A stretch of 14,656 bases of DNA from Planctomycetota bacterium (GTDB lineage: Bacteria > Planctomycetota > Planctomycetia > Isosphaerales > Isosphaeraceae): the NCBI GenBank assembly GCA_021778575.1, contig JAJYCH010000033.1, positions 1 through 14,656 of the forward strand, read 5' to 3'. A model generated the notes under the pieces. That model had not been told where the DNA came from, did no database searches, and saw nothing but the letters and a program-made list of their open reading frames with translations. Both the position numbers and the translations under genes were made by a program. Shown piece by piece: positions 6,034 to 13,909 of the stretch; the stretch's first letter is position 1; every line of letters begins with the position of its first letter.

Positions 6034-6966
6034 ATGACCCAGCGCCAGGACCGGATCGCCGGAGGTTTGATCGGCTTGCTCGTGGGCGATGCCCTGGGGG
6101 TTCCTTATGAGTTCCATTCCGCCGAGGCGATCCCCGCCGAATCGCTGATCGAATACGAACCTCCCGCCGGGTTCATGCGGTCCCACACGGTGATGCCGGG
6201 AACTTATTCGGACGATGGGGCTCAGGCCCTTTGCTTGCTGGCCTCGCTCCTGGATCGGGGACGGCTCGATCCCGACGATTTCGCGAAGCGGCTGGTCGAT
6301 TGGTTAACGCGTGGATACTGCGCGGTCGACAACCGGGTTTTTGACGTCGGGATTCAGACGAGACGGGCGATCCGGGCTCTGCAAGCGGGAACGCCGCCGC
6401 TCGAGGCCGGCCCTTCGGAAGAACAGGCGAATGGCAACGGGTCGTTGATGCGTGTCCTTCCGCTGGCGCTCTGGCATCTCGGGACCGATTCCGAACTCGT
6501 TGAGGACGCATGCTTGCAGTCCCGGATTACTCATGGCCATGCGCGATCGGAGGCCTGTTGCGCCTTGTATTGTCTCTGGGCCAGGCGCATCCTTGAAGGC
6601 TCAGCCGATCCCTGGAGCAACGCCGTGACCACTTTCCGGAGCTTGATCGACGACGACTCTGCTCTCCGTCGCGAACTCGACGGCGCGATCCGTCCCGATG
6701 ATCCGCCGGCCGGCACCGGTAGCGGTTACGTCGTCGACTGTCTCCATTCGGCTCGCCTGGCGGTGCAGGCCGGTGACTTCGAACAGGTCGTCCGGTCGGC
6801 GATCCGGCTCGGCGACGATACCGACACCACGGCGGCCGTCGCCGGAGGAATCGTCGGGCTCCGCGATGGGCTAAAATCGATTCCCGACCGCTGGGTCCAG
6901 AAGCTCCGAGGCGGCGACTGGTACGAACCACTTCTCCAAGGTCTGCTCGCTCGATACCCTGCTTGA
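6034..6966 (+). CDS. ADP-ribosylglycohydrolase family protein (DraG/ARH-like)
   Basis: The 310-aa product shows the family motifs in order. GLIGLLVGDALGVPYEF lies at residues 11-27. YSDDGAQALCL at 58-68 carries the first metal-binding Asp pair, Asp60 and Asp61. NGNGSLMRVLPLAL is at 133-146, THGH at 166-169, and GDDTDTTAAVAGG at 260-272 carries the second metal-binding Asp cluster. Such enzymes use a binuclear Mg site to remove ADP-ribose from proteins (DraG from nitrogenase reductase, ARH1 from Arg, ARH3 from Ser) or hydrolyse related ADP-ribosyl compounds. The length is normal for the family and the protein is cytoplasmic. The ATG has GAGAGGG six bases upstream. No ADP-ribosyltransferase partner is seen in the window, so the substrate is unknown. 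Confidence 0.9.
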   Translation: MTQRQDRIAGGLIGLLVGDALGVPYEFHSAEAIPAESLIEYEPPAGFMRSHTVMPGTYSDDGAQALCLLASLLDRGRLDPDDFAKRLVDWLTRGYCAVDNRVFDVGIQTRRAIRALQAGTPPLEAGPSEEQANGNGSLMRVLPLALWHLGTDSELVEDACLQSRITHGHARSEACCALYCLWARRILEGSADPWSNAVTTFRSLIDDDSALRRELDGAIRPDDPPAGTGSGYVVDCLHSARLAVQAGDFEQVVRSAIRLGDDTDTTAAVAGGIVGLRDGLKSIPDRWVQKLRGGDWYEPLLQGLLARYPA

Positions 6967-7016
6967 TTTGATCCGGACAATCGCCGGAACCATCCTCTCC
7001 TCGGGAGTATTCCCCT

Positions 7017-8546
7017 TTGTGGAATCGCTTGCCACGCTGGCTTGATAATCCGATTCTGGTCAAGCATGCTCGGTCGAGACTCCGGCAGATCCATCTGCTG
7101 CCGTCGATCGGAATCATGGCGGTGATCTCGCTGGCGATCGTTGTGGGGGGCTACCAGTGGAACGGGCTCCAGGGAAGCGAGACGTTCGGCATGCTGATGA
7201 TCTTGCAGTCGGTCATGCTGGGCGTGATGGGGGCGTCGCAGGTTGCTGCTTCGGTGGGCAAGGCGCGGGAGTCGGGGATTCTTGACTTCCACCGGGTCAC
7301 GCCGATGTCGCCGTTCTCGCTGGCCCTGGGATTCTTCTTTGGAGCGCCGATCCGCGAGTACCTGATGTTCGCGGTAACGTTGCCGTTCTCGATGGTCTGC
7401 GTCTTCATGGGTCGGCCGAGCCCCCTGGGAGCCATTCAACTGCTCTTTCCGCTGATCCTGGGGGCGTGGGTGATGCACGCGATCGCGCTCTTGAATGCTC
7501 TGGCGGGCAAGAGCGGGAAGTCGAATTCGGGCTCGCGAGGTGTGATCGGGCTGGTGATGTTCCTGGTCTTCGGCGGAAGCTGGTTCGTTCCCAGCTTCTT
7601 CAGCGCGGCGACGGTGGTGGACGAGTTCCCGACGGGGACCGTCTACGGCATCAGAATTCCCTGGCTGATGATCTTGCCGCTCGACCTGCTACCGGTCATC
7701 GGCTTTTTTCTGGTCGGGGCGACCCGGAAGATTGCCTCGGAACGGGCCCATACCCTTTCGAAAGGGCAGGCGCTGGGTGCGTTGACGACCGCCGCCGTCC
7801 TGATCGTGGGCGGGCTCTGGGATATCGAGGTGCACTTCATCTGGACACTGGTCGTGCTCTACGGTCTGGTGGTCGGCTCGATCGTCCTGACGTCGGCGAT
7901 CACGCCGAATCTTGATGAGTTCGCCAAGGGGATTCGCAAGGCCGCGAAGGAGGGGCGAAAGTACCCCTCGGCCTGGTCTGATCGCGGGTTGAACCGGATC
8001 GACGTGTTCTGCTTCGGCGCGGTGGTCCTGATCGCGGCGACGGTCTGCTGGCGGATGATCGAGAAACCGGTTGCGTGGGTACCGGCCGGTTCGATTTCGT
8101 ACTCGCTACCGATCGCCATCGGGGTTCTGGTGGTGGCTTATAACGGGCTGGCGTTGCAGTATTTTCTGCTCCGGTTCGGCAAGCGCGGTCCGGTCGTGTA
8201 CGCGCTGTTCCTGTTTACCGTCTGGCTGCTGCCGCCGGTCTGCGGAGCGATTTCCGCCGCCGCTCGGGCCCAGACCCGGACGCCCGACACTCCGGCCGAC
8301 ATCTGGTCTCCGGCGCTGGCCAGCCTCAGCCCGGTCGCCGGGATCGTCATCTCCTCGGGAATCTTCAGCATCCCGGGAATCCGCGAGGCACAGGCCTGCG
8401 CACTGGTGCCCGCCTTGGTCCTGGCGCTGCTGTTCAATAACCTGGTGACCTCGATTCGCCGGGGGGTCGAGAAGAAAATTCACCCCGCCGACGAATCCAG
8501 AACCAGTCCCGACAAGCCGACAGAGCTGGTTCCGATCCTTGCTTAA
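7017..8546 (+). CDS. Polytopic membrane protein, ABC-2-type permease-like
   Basis: The 509-aa product starts at TTG 7017, nine bases after GGGAG. I count about 11-12 hydrophobic segments, for example near residues 32-52, 58-82, 103-132, 139-165, 174-198, 213-236, 253-300, 335-355, 368-392, 397-420 and 438-490. The cytoplasmic loop text ESGILDFHRVTPMSPFSLA (85-104) resembles the coupling region of ABC-2-type permeases, in which planctomycetes are rich. No ATPase gene is adjacent, so it would need a partner encoded elsewhere. The C-terminal tail (HPADESRTSPDKPTE) is polar and probably cytoplasmic. It lies 50 bp after the ADP-ribosylglycohydrolase gene on the same strand. The permease assignment is moderate; integral membrane location is clear. 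Confidence 0.8.
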   Translation: MWNRLPRWLDNPILVKHARSRLRQIHLLPSIGIMAVISLAIVVGGYQWNGLQGSETFGMLMILQSVMLGVMGASQVAASVGKARESGILDFHRVTPMSPFSLALGFFFGAPIREYLMFAVTLPFSMVCVFMGRPSPLGAIQLLFPLILGAWVMHAIALLNALAGKSGKSNSGSRGVIGLVMFLVFGGSWFVPSFFSAATVVDEFPTGTVYGIRIPWLMILPLDLLPVIGFFLVGATRKIASERAHTLSKGQALGALTTAAVLIVGGLWDIEVHFIWTLVVLYGLVVGSIVLTSAITPNLDEFAKGIRKAAKEGRKYPSAWSDRGLNRIDVFCFGAVVLIAATVCWRMIEKPVAWVPAGSISYSLPIAIGVLVVAYNGLALQYFLLRFGKRGPVVYALFLFTVWLLPPVCGAISAAARAQTRTPDTPADIWSPALASLSPVAGIVISSGIFSIPGIREAQACALVPALVLALLFNNLVTSIRRGVEKKIHPADESRTSPDKPTELVPILA

Positions 8547-8558
8547 AAAAGCAGGATC
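8534..8558 (+). terminator. Hairpin overlapping the permease stop codon
   Basis: GATCCTTGCTT (8534-8544) and AAGCAGGATC (8549-8558) pair over ten bases with one bulged T, closing an AAAA loop. The TAA stop (8544-8546) lies at the loop. No T tract follows. A weak terminator or 3'-end stabilising role is inferred. Confidence 0.5.
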
Positions 8559-8697
8559 ATCAATCAAATGAACGTTTGGCGCGACACGCTGTTCATCCCC
8601 GAAGGAGCCGGCTTACACGATCCGGAGCCGCTCTACCGCCAGCGCGGGCGATTCGGTCCCGCACTGTTATATTCTCGATCATGAAGATCAGGGGGTG

Positions 8698-8838
8698 ATG
8701 ATGCCGATCGTCCTGATCGACCCCAAGAATTCCAAGGCCCCGGCCAAAGCCGCGCTAAGCCAGGAGCCGATTCCCTGCCGTTCCAAACCGAGCCCCGCCA
8801 ATTTCCTTCTGGCGGGGCTCGCCCGGTTCAGCGTGTGA
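8698..8838 (+). CDS. Candidate small protein (46 aa), doubtful
   Basis: An ATG at 8698 follows AGGGGG closely and opens a 46-residue frame (MMPIVLIDPKNSKAP...). Third-position GC is high, about 21 of the first 24 codons by my count, as in real genes here. Against it, the last third of the frame is the perfect hairpin at 8789-8821, and its end overlaps the stop of the minus-strand gene at 8828. No family is recognised. It may be noncoding sequence that happens to share the genomic composition. Confidence 0.25.
   Translation: MMPIVLIDPKNSKAPAKAALSQEPIPCRSKPSPANFLLAGLARFSV
8789..8821. terminator. Perfect 12-bp stem-loop between convergent genes
   Basis: CGAGCCCCGCCA (8789-8800) and TGGCGGGGCTCG (8810-8821) are exact reverse complements around a 9-nt loop. 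It lies six bases beyond the stop of the minus-strand 120-aa gene and downstream of the plus-strand permease gene, the right place for a bidirectional terminator. There is no U tract beyond a short TTT on the minus side, so it would be a non-canonical terminator. Confidence 0.65.
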
Positions 8839-9190
8839 AGACGTTCACCGGGAAGCCCGGGTCGAGGAGCAGGAGTCGAAAATCATTGCCGCGAAACAGG
8901 TTGAGCGAAGTCATCCCCTCGGCGATCGCGTTGCGGATCGCCCGCTCGGCGAGCCGTTTTCGCTCGGCGGTATCGGCAAGGCGTCGATCGCCTGGCAACT
9001 CGATCGTCCGACGAAACGACGAGAGCGACTGGGCTCGCTGCTCGTTGGCGGACGGGCACCGCCCGGGGTTGTTGAACGCCTTCGAGCTCCAACAAGCCCA
9101 TCCATAACCCCGCTTGACCATCTGGGCGAGGCGACGTACCATCCGTGGCCCACCTCTGACTTTCCCTCTTTTGATACGTTTGATGCTCAC
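8828..9190 (-). CDS. Hypothetical basic protein (120 aa)
   Basis: I do not recognise this protein. From GTG 9190-9188, preceded by GAGGGGG four bases upstream, it has 120 residues. An ATG at 9142-9140 (MVRRLAQMVKRGYGW) would give 104 residues and has AGAGG about ten bases upstream. Codons before that ATG are less GC-rich at position three, while those after it look like neighbouring genes, so the shorter form may be right. The chain is basic, with a Trp/Cys-containing start (RGYGWACWSSKAFNNPGRC), an Arg/Ala-rich helical middle (AERKRLAERAIRNAIAEG) and a hydrophobic end (DFRLLLLDPGFPVNVFTR). It has no signal peptide. It diverges from the large fusion gene with only 36 bp between starts. A perfect hairpin follows its stop. 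Confidence 0.5.
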   Translation of the reverse strand: MSIKRIKRGKVRGGPRMVRRLAQMVKRGYGWACWSSKAFNNPGRCPSANEQRAQSLSSFRRTIELPGDRRLADTAERKRLAERAIRNAIAEGMTSLNLFRGNDFRLLLLDPGFPVNVFTR

Positions 9191-9226
9191 TTTTCCCCCT
9201 CAACGCACGGTGGCGGGCGGCGAATC

Positions 9227-12200
9227 ATGGATGATTCCGCGAAACAGCCTCGGACCGCTTTTCGCGTTCTGACGCTCCTGGCGCTGGTCGCGCTGGCGCT
9301 TCTGGTCCGGATCGGCGCGGCGTTCGTGGTCACTCGCTATGTCGAGGGGCAGGGGAAGCTCTGTGTCTTCGCCGACACGAATATTTACTGGGAACTGGCC
9401 CGAACCATCGTCGACGGTCAGCCTTACGTCGTCGACCAGTTCGGCAGCCCGCACTATGCGCTCCGGACTCCGGGTTACCCGCTGTTTCTGGCGGCGTGTC
9501 GAGCCGTCTTCGGGGCGAATCTGCTCGATGTCCGGCTAGTTCAGGCGGTTCTGGGGGCCTTGAGCGTCGGGCTGGTGGCGAAGCTGGCACGAAGGGTCTT
9601 GGACAGTAGCCAACCCGCTGGTGATGCCACCAACCCCCCACCCCAACCAACAGGGGAGGCGGTCAGCGGAGACCAGCGAGATTCCATCCCTCTGATGGCG
9701 GCGGCTCTTGCGGCGGTTCATCCTTACCTGGCGGCACTTTCGGCCCTGGTTCTTTCCGAGGCGATCTTTCTACCGTTGATGATGCTGGGTCTCTGGGGGC
9801 TGGCGAGTCTCTGGAGTCGGCCCGGTCCGAAACGGCCGGTCCTGGTGGCGATCGGCACTGGCCTGGCCCTGGGAATGGGGATTCTGGCCCGGCCGTCGTG
9901 GGCCTTGTTCGTTCCGGTGGTTCTGGGAAGCTGGGTGATCGGGTCAGGGCAGGGGGCTCGATTCGCGGCGTTCCGACGGTCGATCCTGGTCGCTCTGGCG
10001 ACGTTGGCGGTTCTGGCTCCGTGGTGGATCAGGAACGAGCGGGTGATCGGCAAGTTTGTGCCCACGGCGTTGTGGGTGGGGGCGAGCCTGTACGACGGGA
10101 TCAGCCCGCGGGCCGATGGTTCGAGTGCGATGGAGTTCGTCGAGGCTCCCGACGTCCGGTCGCTGGGTGAGATCGACCAGGACGCTCTGTTTCGTCAGCG
10201 GTCGGTCGACTTTGCTCGCGAGCACCCGGGCCGGGTCCTGGAACTGGCGGCGATCAAGCTCGGGCGGTTCTGGAGCCCCTGGCCGAACGCCGACACGCTC
10301 CGATCGCGCTGGGTTTCGGTGGGCTCGGCGGTGGTGACTCTGCCGATCTTCGCCCTGATCGCGCTCGGGGCTTTCGACCGCCGGCGCGACTTCCGGGCTC
10401 TGGTCTTGCTGGGCGGCCCGCTGATCTATTTTTGCCTGCTTCACATGGTCTTCGTCAGTTCGATCCGGTACCGGATTCCCGGCGAGCTTCCCGCGCTGGG
10501 GCTGGCGGGCCTGGGTCTGGTCCGAATCCTGAAGGGGCTTCGACCGATGAGCATTCGTCGACGGATTCGCCAGTGGCTGGGCTGGGCGCTGGTCCTGGTC
10601 GTCTCGGTCGCGCTCGGCGGGGCGATCGCGGCCTATTTTTATGTGACCGATAGCAACACGCTGGCGGATCTGATCCGCCGCGAGTCGCCGAAGTATCTCC
10701 CTCGGAGCCGGGTCGAGGTCAACCGGGTCCGGGTCGGCTGGTTCAAAGGGGAAGTGACGATCAACGAGCTCGAGATCCGCGAGCATCGCGACGGCACGAC
10801 CGGTCCGATGATCGGGCGATCGAAGTGGATTCAGGTCAGATTCGACCCGTGGGCGATGATGAAAGGGCGATTCGAGGCTCGCGACGTGACCGTCGCCAAG
10901 CCGACGATCCGCCTGGCCCGGAAGCCCGACGGGACCTGGAACGTCCAGGGACTTCTGGCCGATCCGTTTCCGACCACGTCCACCGGAGCCACGCCGCCGA
11001 TCACGATCCAGGAAGGGACGATCGAGCTGGTCGAGGATGGATCGACGGCTCCGCTGACGCTCCTCCGCGAGGTCTCGATCAAGATCCCGGCCAGCTCCAG
11101 CGCGACTGCGCCGGTCAACTTCGAGCTGACCGCCAAGGGGGACGCCGGTCTGTTCGACCGCGTTCACGTCGAAGGGACCATCGACCCCACCACTGGCCAG
11201 GTCAAGCTCCGCGCCGGCGAACTGGTTCGCCTGACCCTCTCCAGAGGATTGCGCGATAAGCTGCCTGCCGCGATCGCCCGGGGTCTCGGTCAGGCCGGTC
11301 TGGAAGGGGGGGAGATCGACGCCGATCTGCCGAGCCTGACCTTCGACCCCAGGGCCACGCCTCGGTTCCACTATCAGGCCACCGCCAATCTCAGACGTGG
11401 TCTCTGGAAGTGCCCGAAGCTGCCGTTCCCGCTCAGCGACATCTCGGTCAACGCCGCGCTCAAGGATGGCGAGCTGACCATCCTTCAAGGTTCGGGCAGC
11501 GACGGATCAACCAGCCTGAGCCTCACCGGCAAGTCGACGCTCAACCTCGACGAGCCAGCGAAATCGGTCTTCGAGATCCACGCCGTGGCCACCAACCTCG
11601 AACTCGACGAGCGGATTCGGCGCTGGATTCCCGACGAGACGAAGGAACTCTGGGACGCCTACTTCCCCCAGGTCAACGCCACGCCCTCGACCAGCGCCGG
11701 GCGGGTCAACGTCGACGTGGTCGCCGGGCGGTCCGAACCATCGGCGAAGATCGATTATGCCGTGGATGTTATGTGTGCCGATGTCTCGATGAAATACAAG
11801 CATTTTGCCTATCCGGTCGACCATGTTCAGGGAAATCTGCACTTCACGCCGGGCAAGATGACTTTGAATGTGCGAACATTGATTGGTAATCAGCCGCTGG
11901 TGGTCACCGGCGACATCAACGATCCAGGCCCCAATGCCGAAGCCCGGTTGACATTCAAAGTTGCCTCGTTACCGATCGACGACGTCCTTCGGAAAGCCTT
12001 GCCGCGCGAGGTCAGGACGAAGGTCGATCAGTTCCAGCCGGCCGGTAGCGTTCGAGGAACCGCCAAGCTGCACCGGCGTCCCCCGTTGAACAAGGGCGAC
12101 GATCCGCGAGGCCGGGTCGACTTCGATGCCTGGATCGAACTCAACAAGGGCTGTTCGATCATCTGGGAGGGGCTGAAGTATCCGGTCCTGAATCTCGAAG

Positions 12201-13867
12201 GGGAGTTCGAGATCCATCCCGACCACTGGATCTTCCGGAAGATGCACGGCAACGGTGGTCAGGCCCAGATCCGGGCCGAAGGGGACGTGAAGCAGATCGC
12301 TCGCGATCGATTCAAGGTCGACGTCAACATCCAGGCCGATAACTTGCCGTTTGACGACCAGCTCAAGAACGCCTTGCCCACCCCCTGGCGGGTGACCTGG
12401 ACGACGCTCAACCCGACCGGGGCGAGCGATATCGTCGCCGATATCCACGTCGAGCCCGGCAAGCCCGATCACAGCCGGGTTGTGATCGTCCCTCGATCGG
12501 GGACCGGCGTGAAGCTCCGGTTCAACCCCTTGAGCGTCGTCGAAGGGGGGACGGCCAACCCCATCGAACTTCGAATGGACGAAGTCTCGGGCGAGTTTGT
12601 CTACGATACTTCATTCGTGCCGCATACGTCGATGAAAGGTGTCAAGTTCGCGTTCCAGGGTGCTGAAGTCAAGTTCGCCGAAGGGGCCGTCGACGTCAAG
12701 GACAACGGCCAGTTCGACCTTGGAGTCAACGGCCTGGAGGTGAAGGACCTCCGGCTCGACGACGGGCTGATTCGCTACATGCCGCCGGTCATGGCCGCCA
12801 ACGCCCGGCGTCTGAAGGACGACATAATCCCGTTCATCAAGGCCGATCTCCGGCTCGGCTGGTCGGGTAAGCCCGGCGAACCCGCCTATTGCCAGTGGGA
12901 CAAGGCGATGGTGGTCCTGACCAACAACAAGATCTCGGCCGGCAATGACCTGAGCCTCGAACATATCGAGGGGCAGCTTGATAACGTCCGCGGGTCATTC
13001 AACGGCCGAGCCCTTGATGTTCACGGTAAGCTCCGGATCGATAGCGTCAACATCCTCAACCAGCACGTCGACGGGCTGACGGCTAACCTCGATGTCGAGA
13101 ACGGCGCGGCGCGGCTCACCGAGATCAAGGCGAAGGTTCTCGATGGGACGCTCAACGGCCGGATCTTCGCGACGCTCGACGCCACGCCGCGCTATTCGCT
13201 CCATTTCGAGCTTCAGAAGGCCAACCTCACCGCCTACGCGCTGGAACAGCCGGGTCACCAGGGGTTCAAGGGGCTGGTGACCGCGCAGATCGACCTCAGC
13301 GGGTTGGGGTACGATCCCCGGACCATCACCGGCGACGGGATGGCCCGGATCGTCCAGGGAGACCTCGGGACTCTCCCCGTCGCTCTCCGGTTCGCCAACT
13401 TCCTGAAACTCGGCAAGGACTCGAAAAAGGACACGAAAACCGCCTTCGACTTCGCCGAGCTATTCTTCACCGTGAAGGACGGCGACACCACGCTGAACCC
13501 GGTCCACCTGGTCGGCAACGCCTTCAGCCTGGAAGGGCACGGCAAGGTCGACGTCCGGGGCGATATCGACCTGAAGCTCAAGATTTTGCCGGGGCGTGAT
13601 GGCCTGAATATCCCCTTCCTCAGCGTGTCAATCCGCGAGCTGGGCGGTCAGATCGTGGTCGTCCGGGTCCACGGACCGGTCGCGACCCCAGCATTCAACC
13701 TCGAACCGATCCCCGCTACCGGCGAATTCGGCAAGGCGATAAAGCAGAACATCCAGACCAGGAAAACCGGTCTCGTCGGCCCGATGCGCGAGCGGTTCGA
13801 CTTTCGACCCAGGAACGGCCTGACCGGCCGCTGGTTCGGGCCGAATCCGGGTGAGAAGGTCGACTGA
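9227..13867 (+). CDS. Fusion of a GT-C glycosyltransferase (PMT_2/GT39-like) with an AsmA-like protein
   Basis: A single 1546-residue frame. Residues 1-440 are a polytopic GT-C enzyme. After the first helix (12-36) comes a periplasmic loop with FADTNIYWELARTI (Asp50) and LRTPGYPLFLAACRAVFG (79-96), then LSEAIF (176-181) and about ten hydrophobic segments, as in PMT_2 enzymes that move sugars from polyprenyl phosphate onto lipid or protein. A Pro-rich loop lies at 128-150. A basic stretch (LRPMSIRRRIRQW) precedes a helix at 451-473. Residues 475-1546 are AsmA-like: beta-rich text, at least five repeats of about 125 residues, and an AsmA_2-type C-terminal region (1255-1495). AsmA-family proteins such as TamB and YhdP span the periplasm and carry phospholipid. 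By the positive-inside rule the junction is cytoplasmic and both active parts are periplasmic. Coupling of glycolipid synthesis to lipid transfer is inferred. Confidence 0.85.
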   Translation: MDDSAKQPRTAFRVLTLLALVALALLVRIGAAFVVTRYVEGQGKLCVFADTNIYWELARTIVDGQPYVVDQFGSPHYALRTPGYPLFLAACRAVFGANLLDVRLVQAVLGALSVGLVAKLARRVLDSSQPAGDATNPPPQPTGEAVSGDQRDSIPLMAAALAAVHPYLAALSALVLSEAIFLPLMMLGLWGLASLWSRPGPKRPVLVAIGTGLALGMGILARPSWALFVPVVLGSWVIGSGQGARFAAFRRSILVALATLAVLAPWWIRNERVIGKFVPTALWVGASLYDGISPRADGSSAMEFVEAPDVRSLGEIDQDALFRQRSVDFAREHPGRVLELAAIKLGRFWSPWPNADTLRSRWVSVGSAVVTLPIFALIALGAFDRRRDFRALVLLGGPLIYFCLLHMVFVSSIRYRIPGELPALGLAGLGLVRILKGLRPMSIRRRIRQWLGWALVLVVSVALGGAIAAYFYVTDSNTLADLIRRESPKYLPRSRVEVNRVRVGWFKGEVTINELEIREHRDGTTGPMIGRSKWIQVRFDPWAMMKGRFEARDVTVAKPTIRLARKPDGTWNVQGLLADPFPTTSTGATPPITIQEGTIELVEDGSTAPLTLLREVSIKIPASSSATAPVNFELTAKGDAGLFDRVHVEGTIDPTTGQVKLRAGELVRLTLSRGLRDKLPAAIARGLGQAGLEGGEIDADLPSLTFDPRATPRFHYQATANLRRGLWKCPKLPFPLSDISVNAALKDGELTILQGSGSDGSTSLSLTGKSTLNLDEPAKSVFEIHAVATNLELDERIRRWIPDETKELWDAYFPQVNATPSTSAGRVNVDVVAGRSEPSAKIDYAVDVMCADVSMKYKHFAYPVDHVQGNLHFTPGKMTLNVRTLIGNQPLVVTGDINDPGPNAEARLTFKVASLPIDDVLRKALPREVRTKVDQFQPAGSVRGTAKLHRRPPLNKGDDPRGRVDFDAWIELNKGCSIIWEGLKYPVLNLEGEFEIHPDHWIFRKMHGNGGQAQIRAEGDVKQIARDRFKVDVNIQADNLPFDDQLKNALPTPWRVTWTTLNPTGASDIVADIHVEPGKPDHSRVVIVPRSGTGVKLRFNPLSVVEGGTANPIELRMDEVSGEFVYDTSFVPHTSMKGVKFAFQGAEVKFAEGAVDVKDNGQFDLGVNGLEVKDLRLDDGLIRYMPPVMAANARRLKDDIIPFIKADLRLGWSGKPGEPAYCQWDKAMVVLTNNKISAGNDLSLEHIEGQLDNVRGSFNGRALDVHGKLRIDSVNILNQHVDGLTANLDVENGAARLTEIKAKVLDGTLNGRIFATLDATPRYSLHFELQKANLTAYALEQPGHQGFKGLVTAQIDLSGLGYDPRTITGDGMARIVQGDLGTLPVALRFANFLKLGKDSKKDTKTAFDFAELFFTVKDGDTTLNPVHLVGNAFSLEGHGKVDVRGDIDLKLKILPGRDGLNIPFLSVSIRELGGQIVVVRVHGPVATPAFNLEPIPATGEFGKAIKQNIQTRKTGLVGPMRERFDFRPRNGLTGRWFGPNPGEKVD
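10532..10549 (+). promoter_or_regulatory. Internal ribosome-binding site and ATG at the fusion joint
   Basis: AAGGGG at 10532-10537 stands nine bases before an in-frame ATG at 10547-10549 (Met441). That ATG begins exactly the short basic tail plus membrane anchor expected at the start of a free-standing AsmA protein. Internal initiation could give a separate 1106-residue AsmA-like product besides the fusion. It may also be a relic of two once separate genes. Confidence 0.45.
11231..12784 (+). other. Protein-level repeats in the AsmA-like part (five signature sites)
   Basis: A signature of the form L-x-[LIF]-[DS]-x-x-[LI]-x-x-x-[LIM]-P recurs at residues 669 (LTLSRGLRDKLP), 791 (LELDERIRRWIP), 915 (LPIDDVLRKALP), 1040 (LPFDDQLKNALP) and 1175 (LRLDDGLIRYMP). 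The spacings are 122, 124, 125 and 135 residues. A second periodic motif precedes several sites: FPLSDISVNA (734), YPVDHVQGNL (862) and YPVLNLEGEF (985). A looser sixth site may be LTAYALEQPG (1334). The interval given runs from the first to the last signature. Confidence 0.75.
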
Positions 13868-13909
13868 GGAATCGGTTCCTGAATGGAATCATTTCGCGAG
13901 CTGGGCAAC

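Noticed and set aside
8568..8684. 38-codon plus-strand frame after the permease gene
   Set aside because: The nearest AGGA box is about 12 bases away, there is no motif, and it is too short to support.
10520..10560. Frameshift or lost stop at the GT-C/AsmA junction as an assembly error
   Set aside because: Both halves stay in one frame, with sensible text up to the last GT-C helix and straight into the AsmA anchor. No frame change is needed, so an error is possible but not indicated.
9944..11488. 514-codon minus-strand frame opposite the fusion gene
   Set aside because: Its composition (Arg, Gln, Asp, Pro rich, low hydrophobic periodicity) is that of an antisense shadow; the plus strand encodes well-defined membrane segments and motifs.
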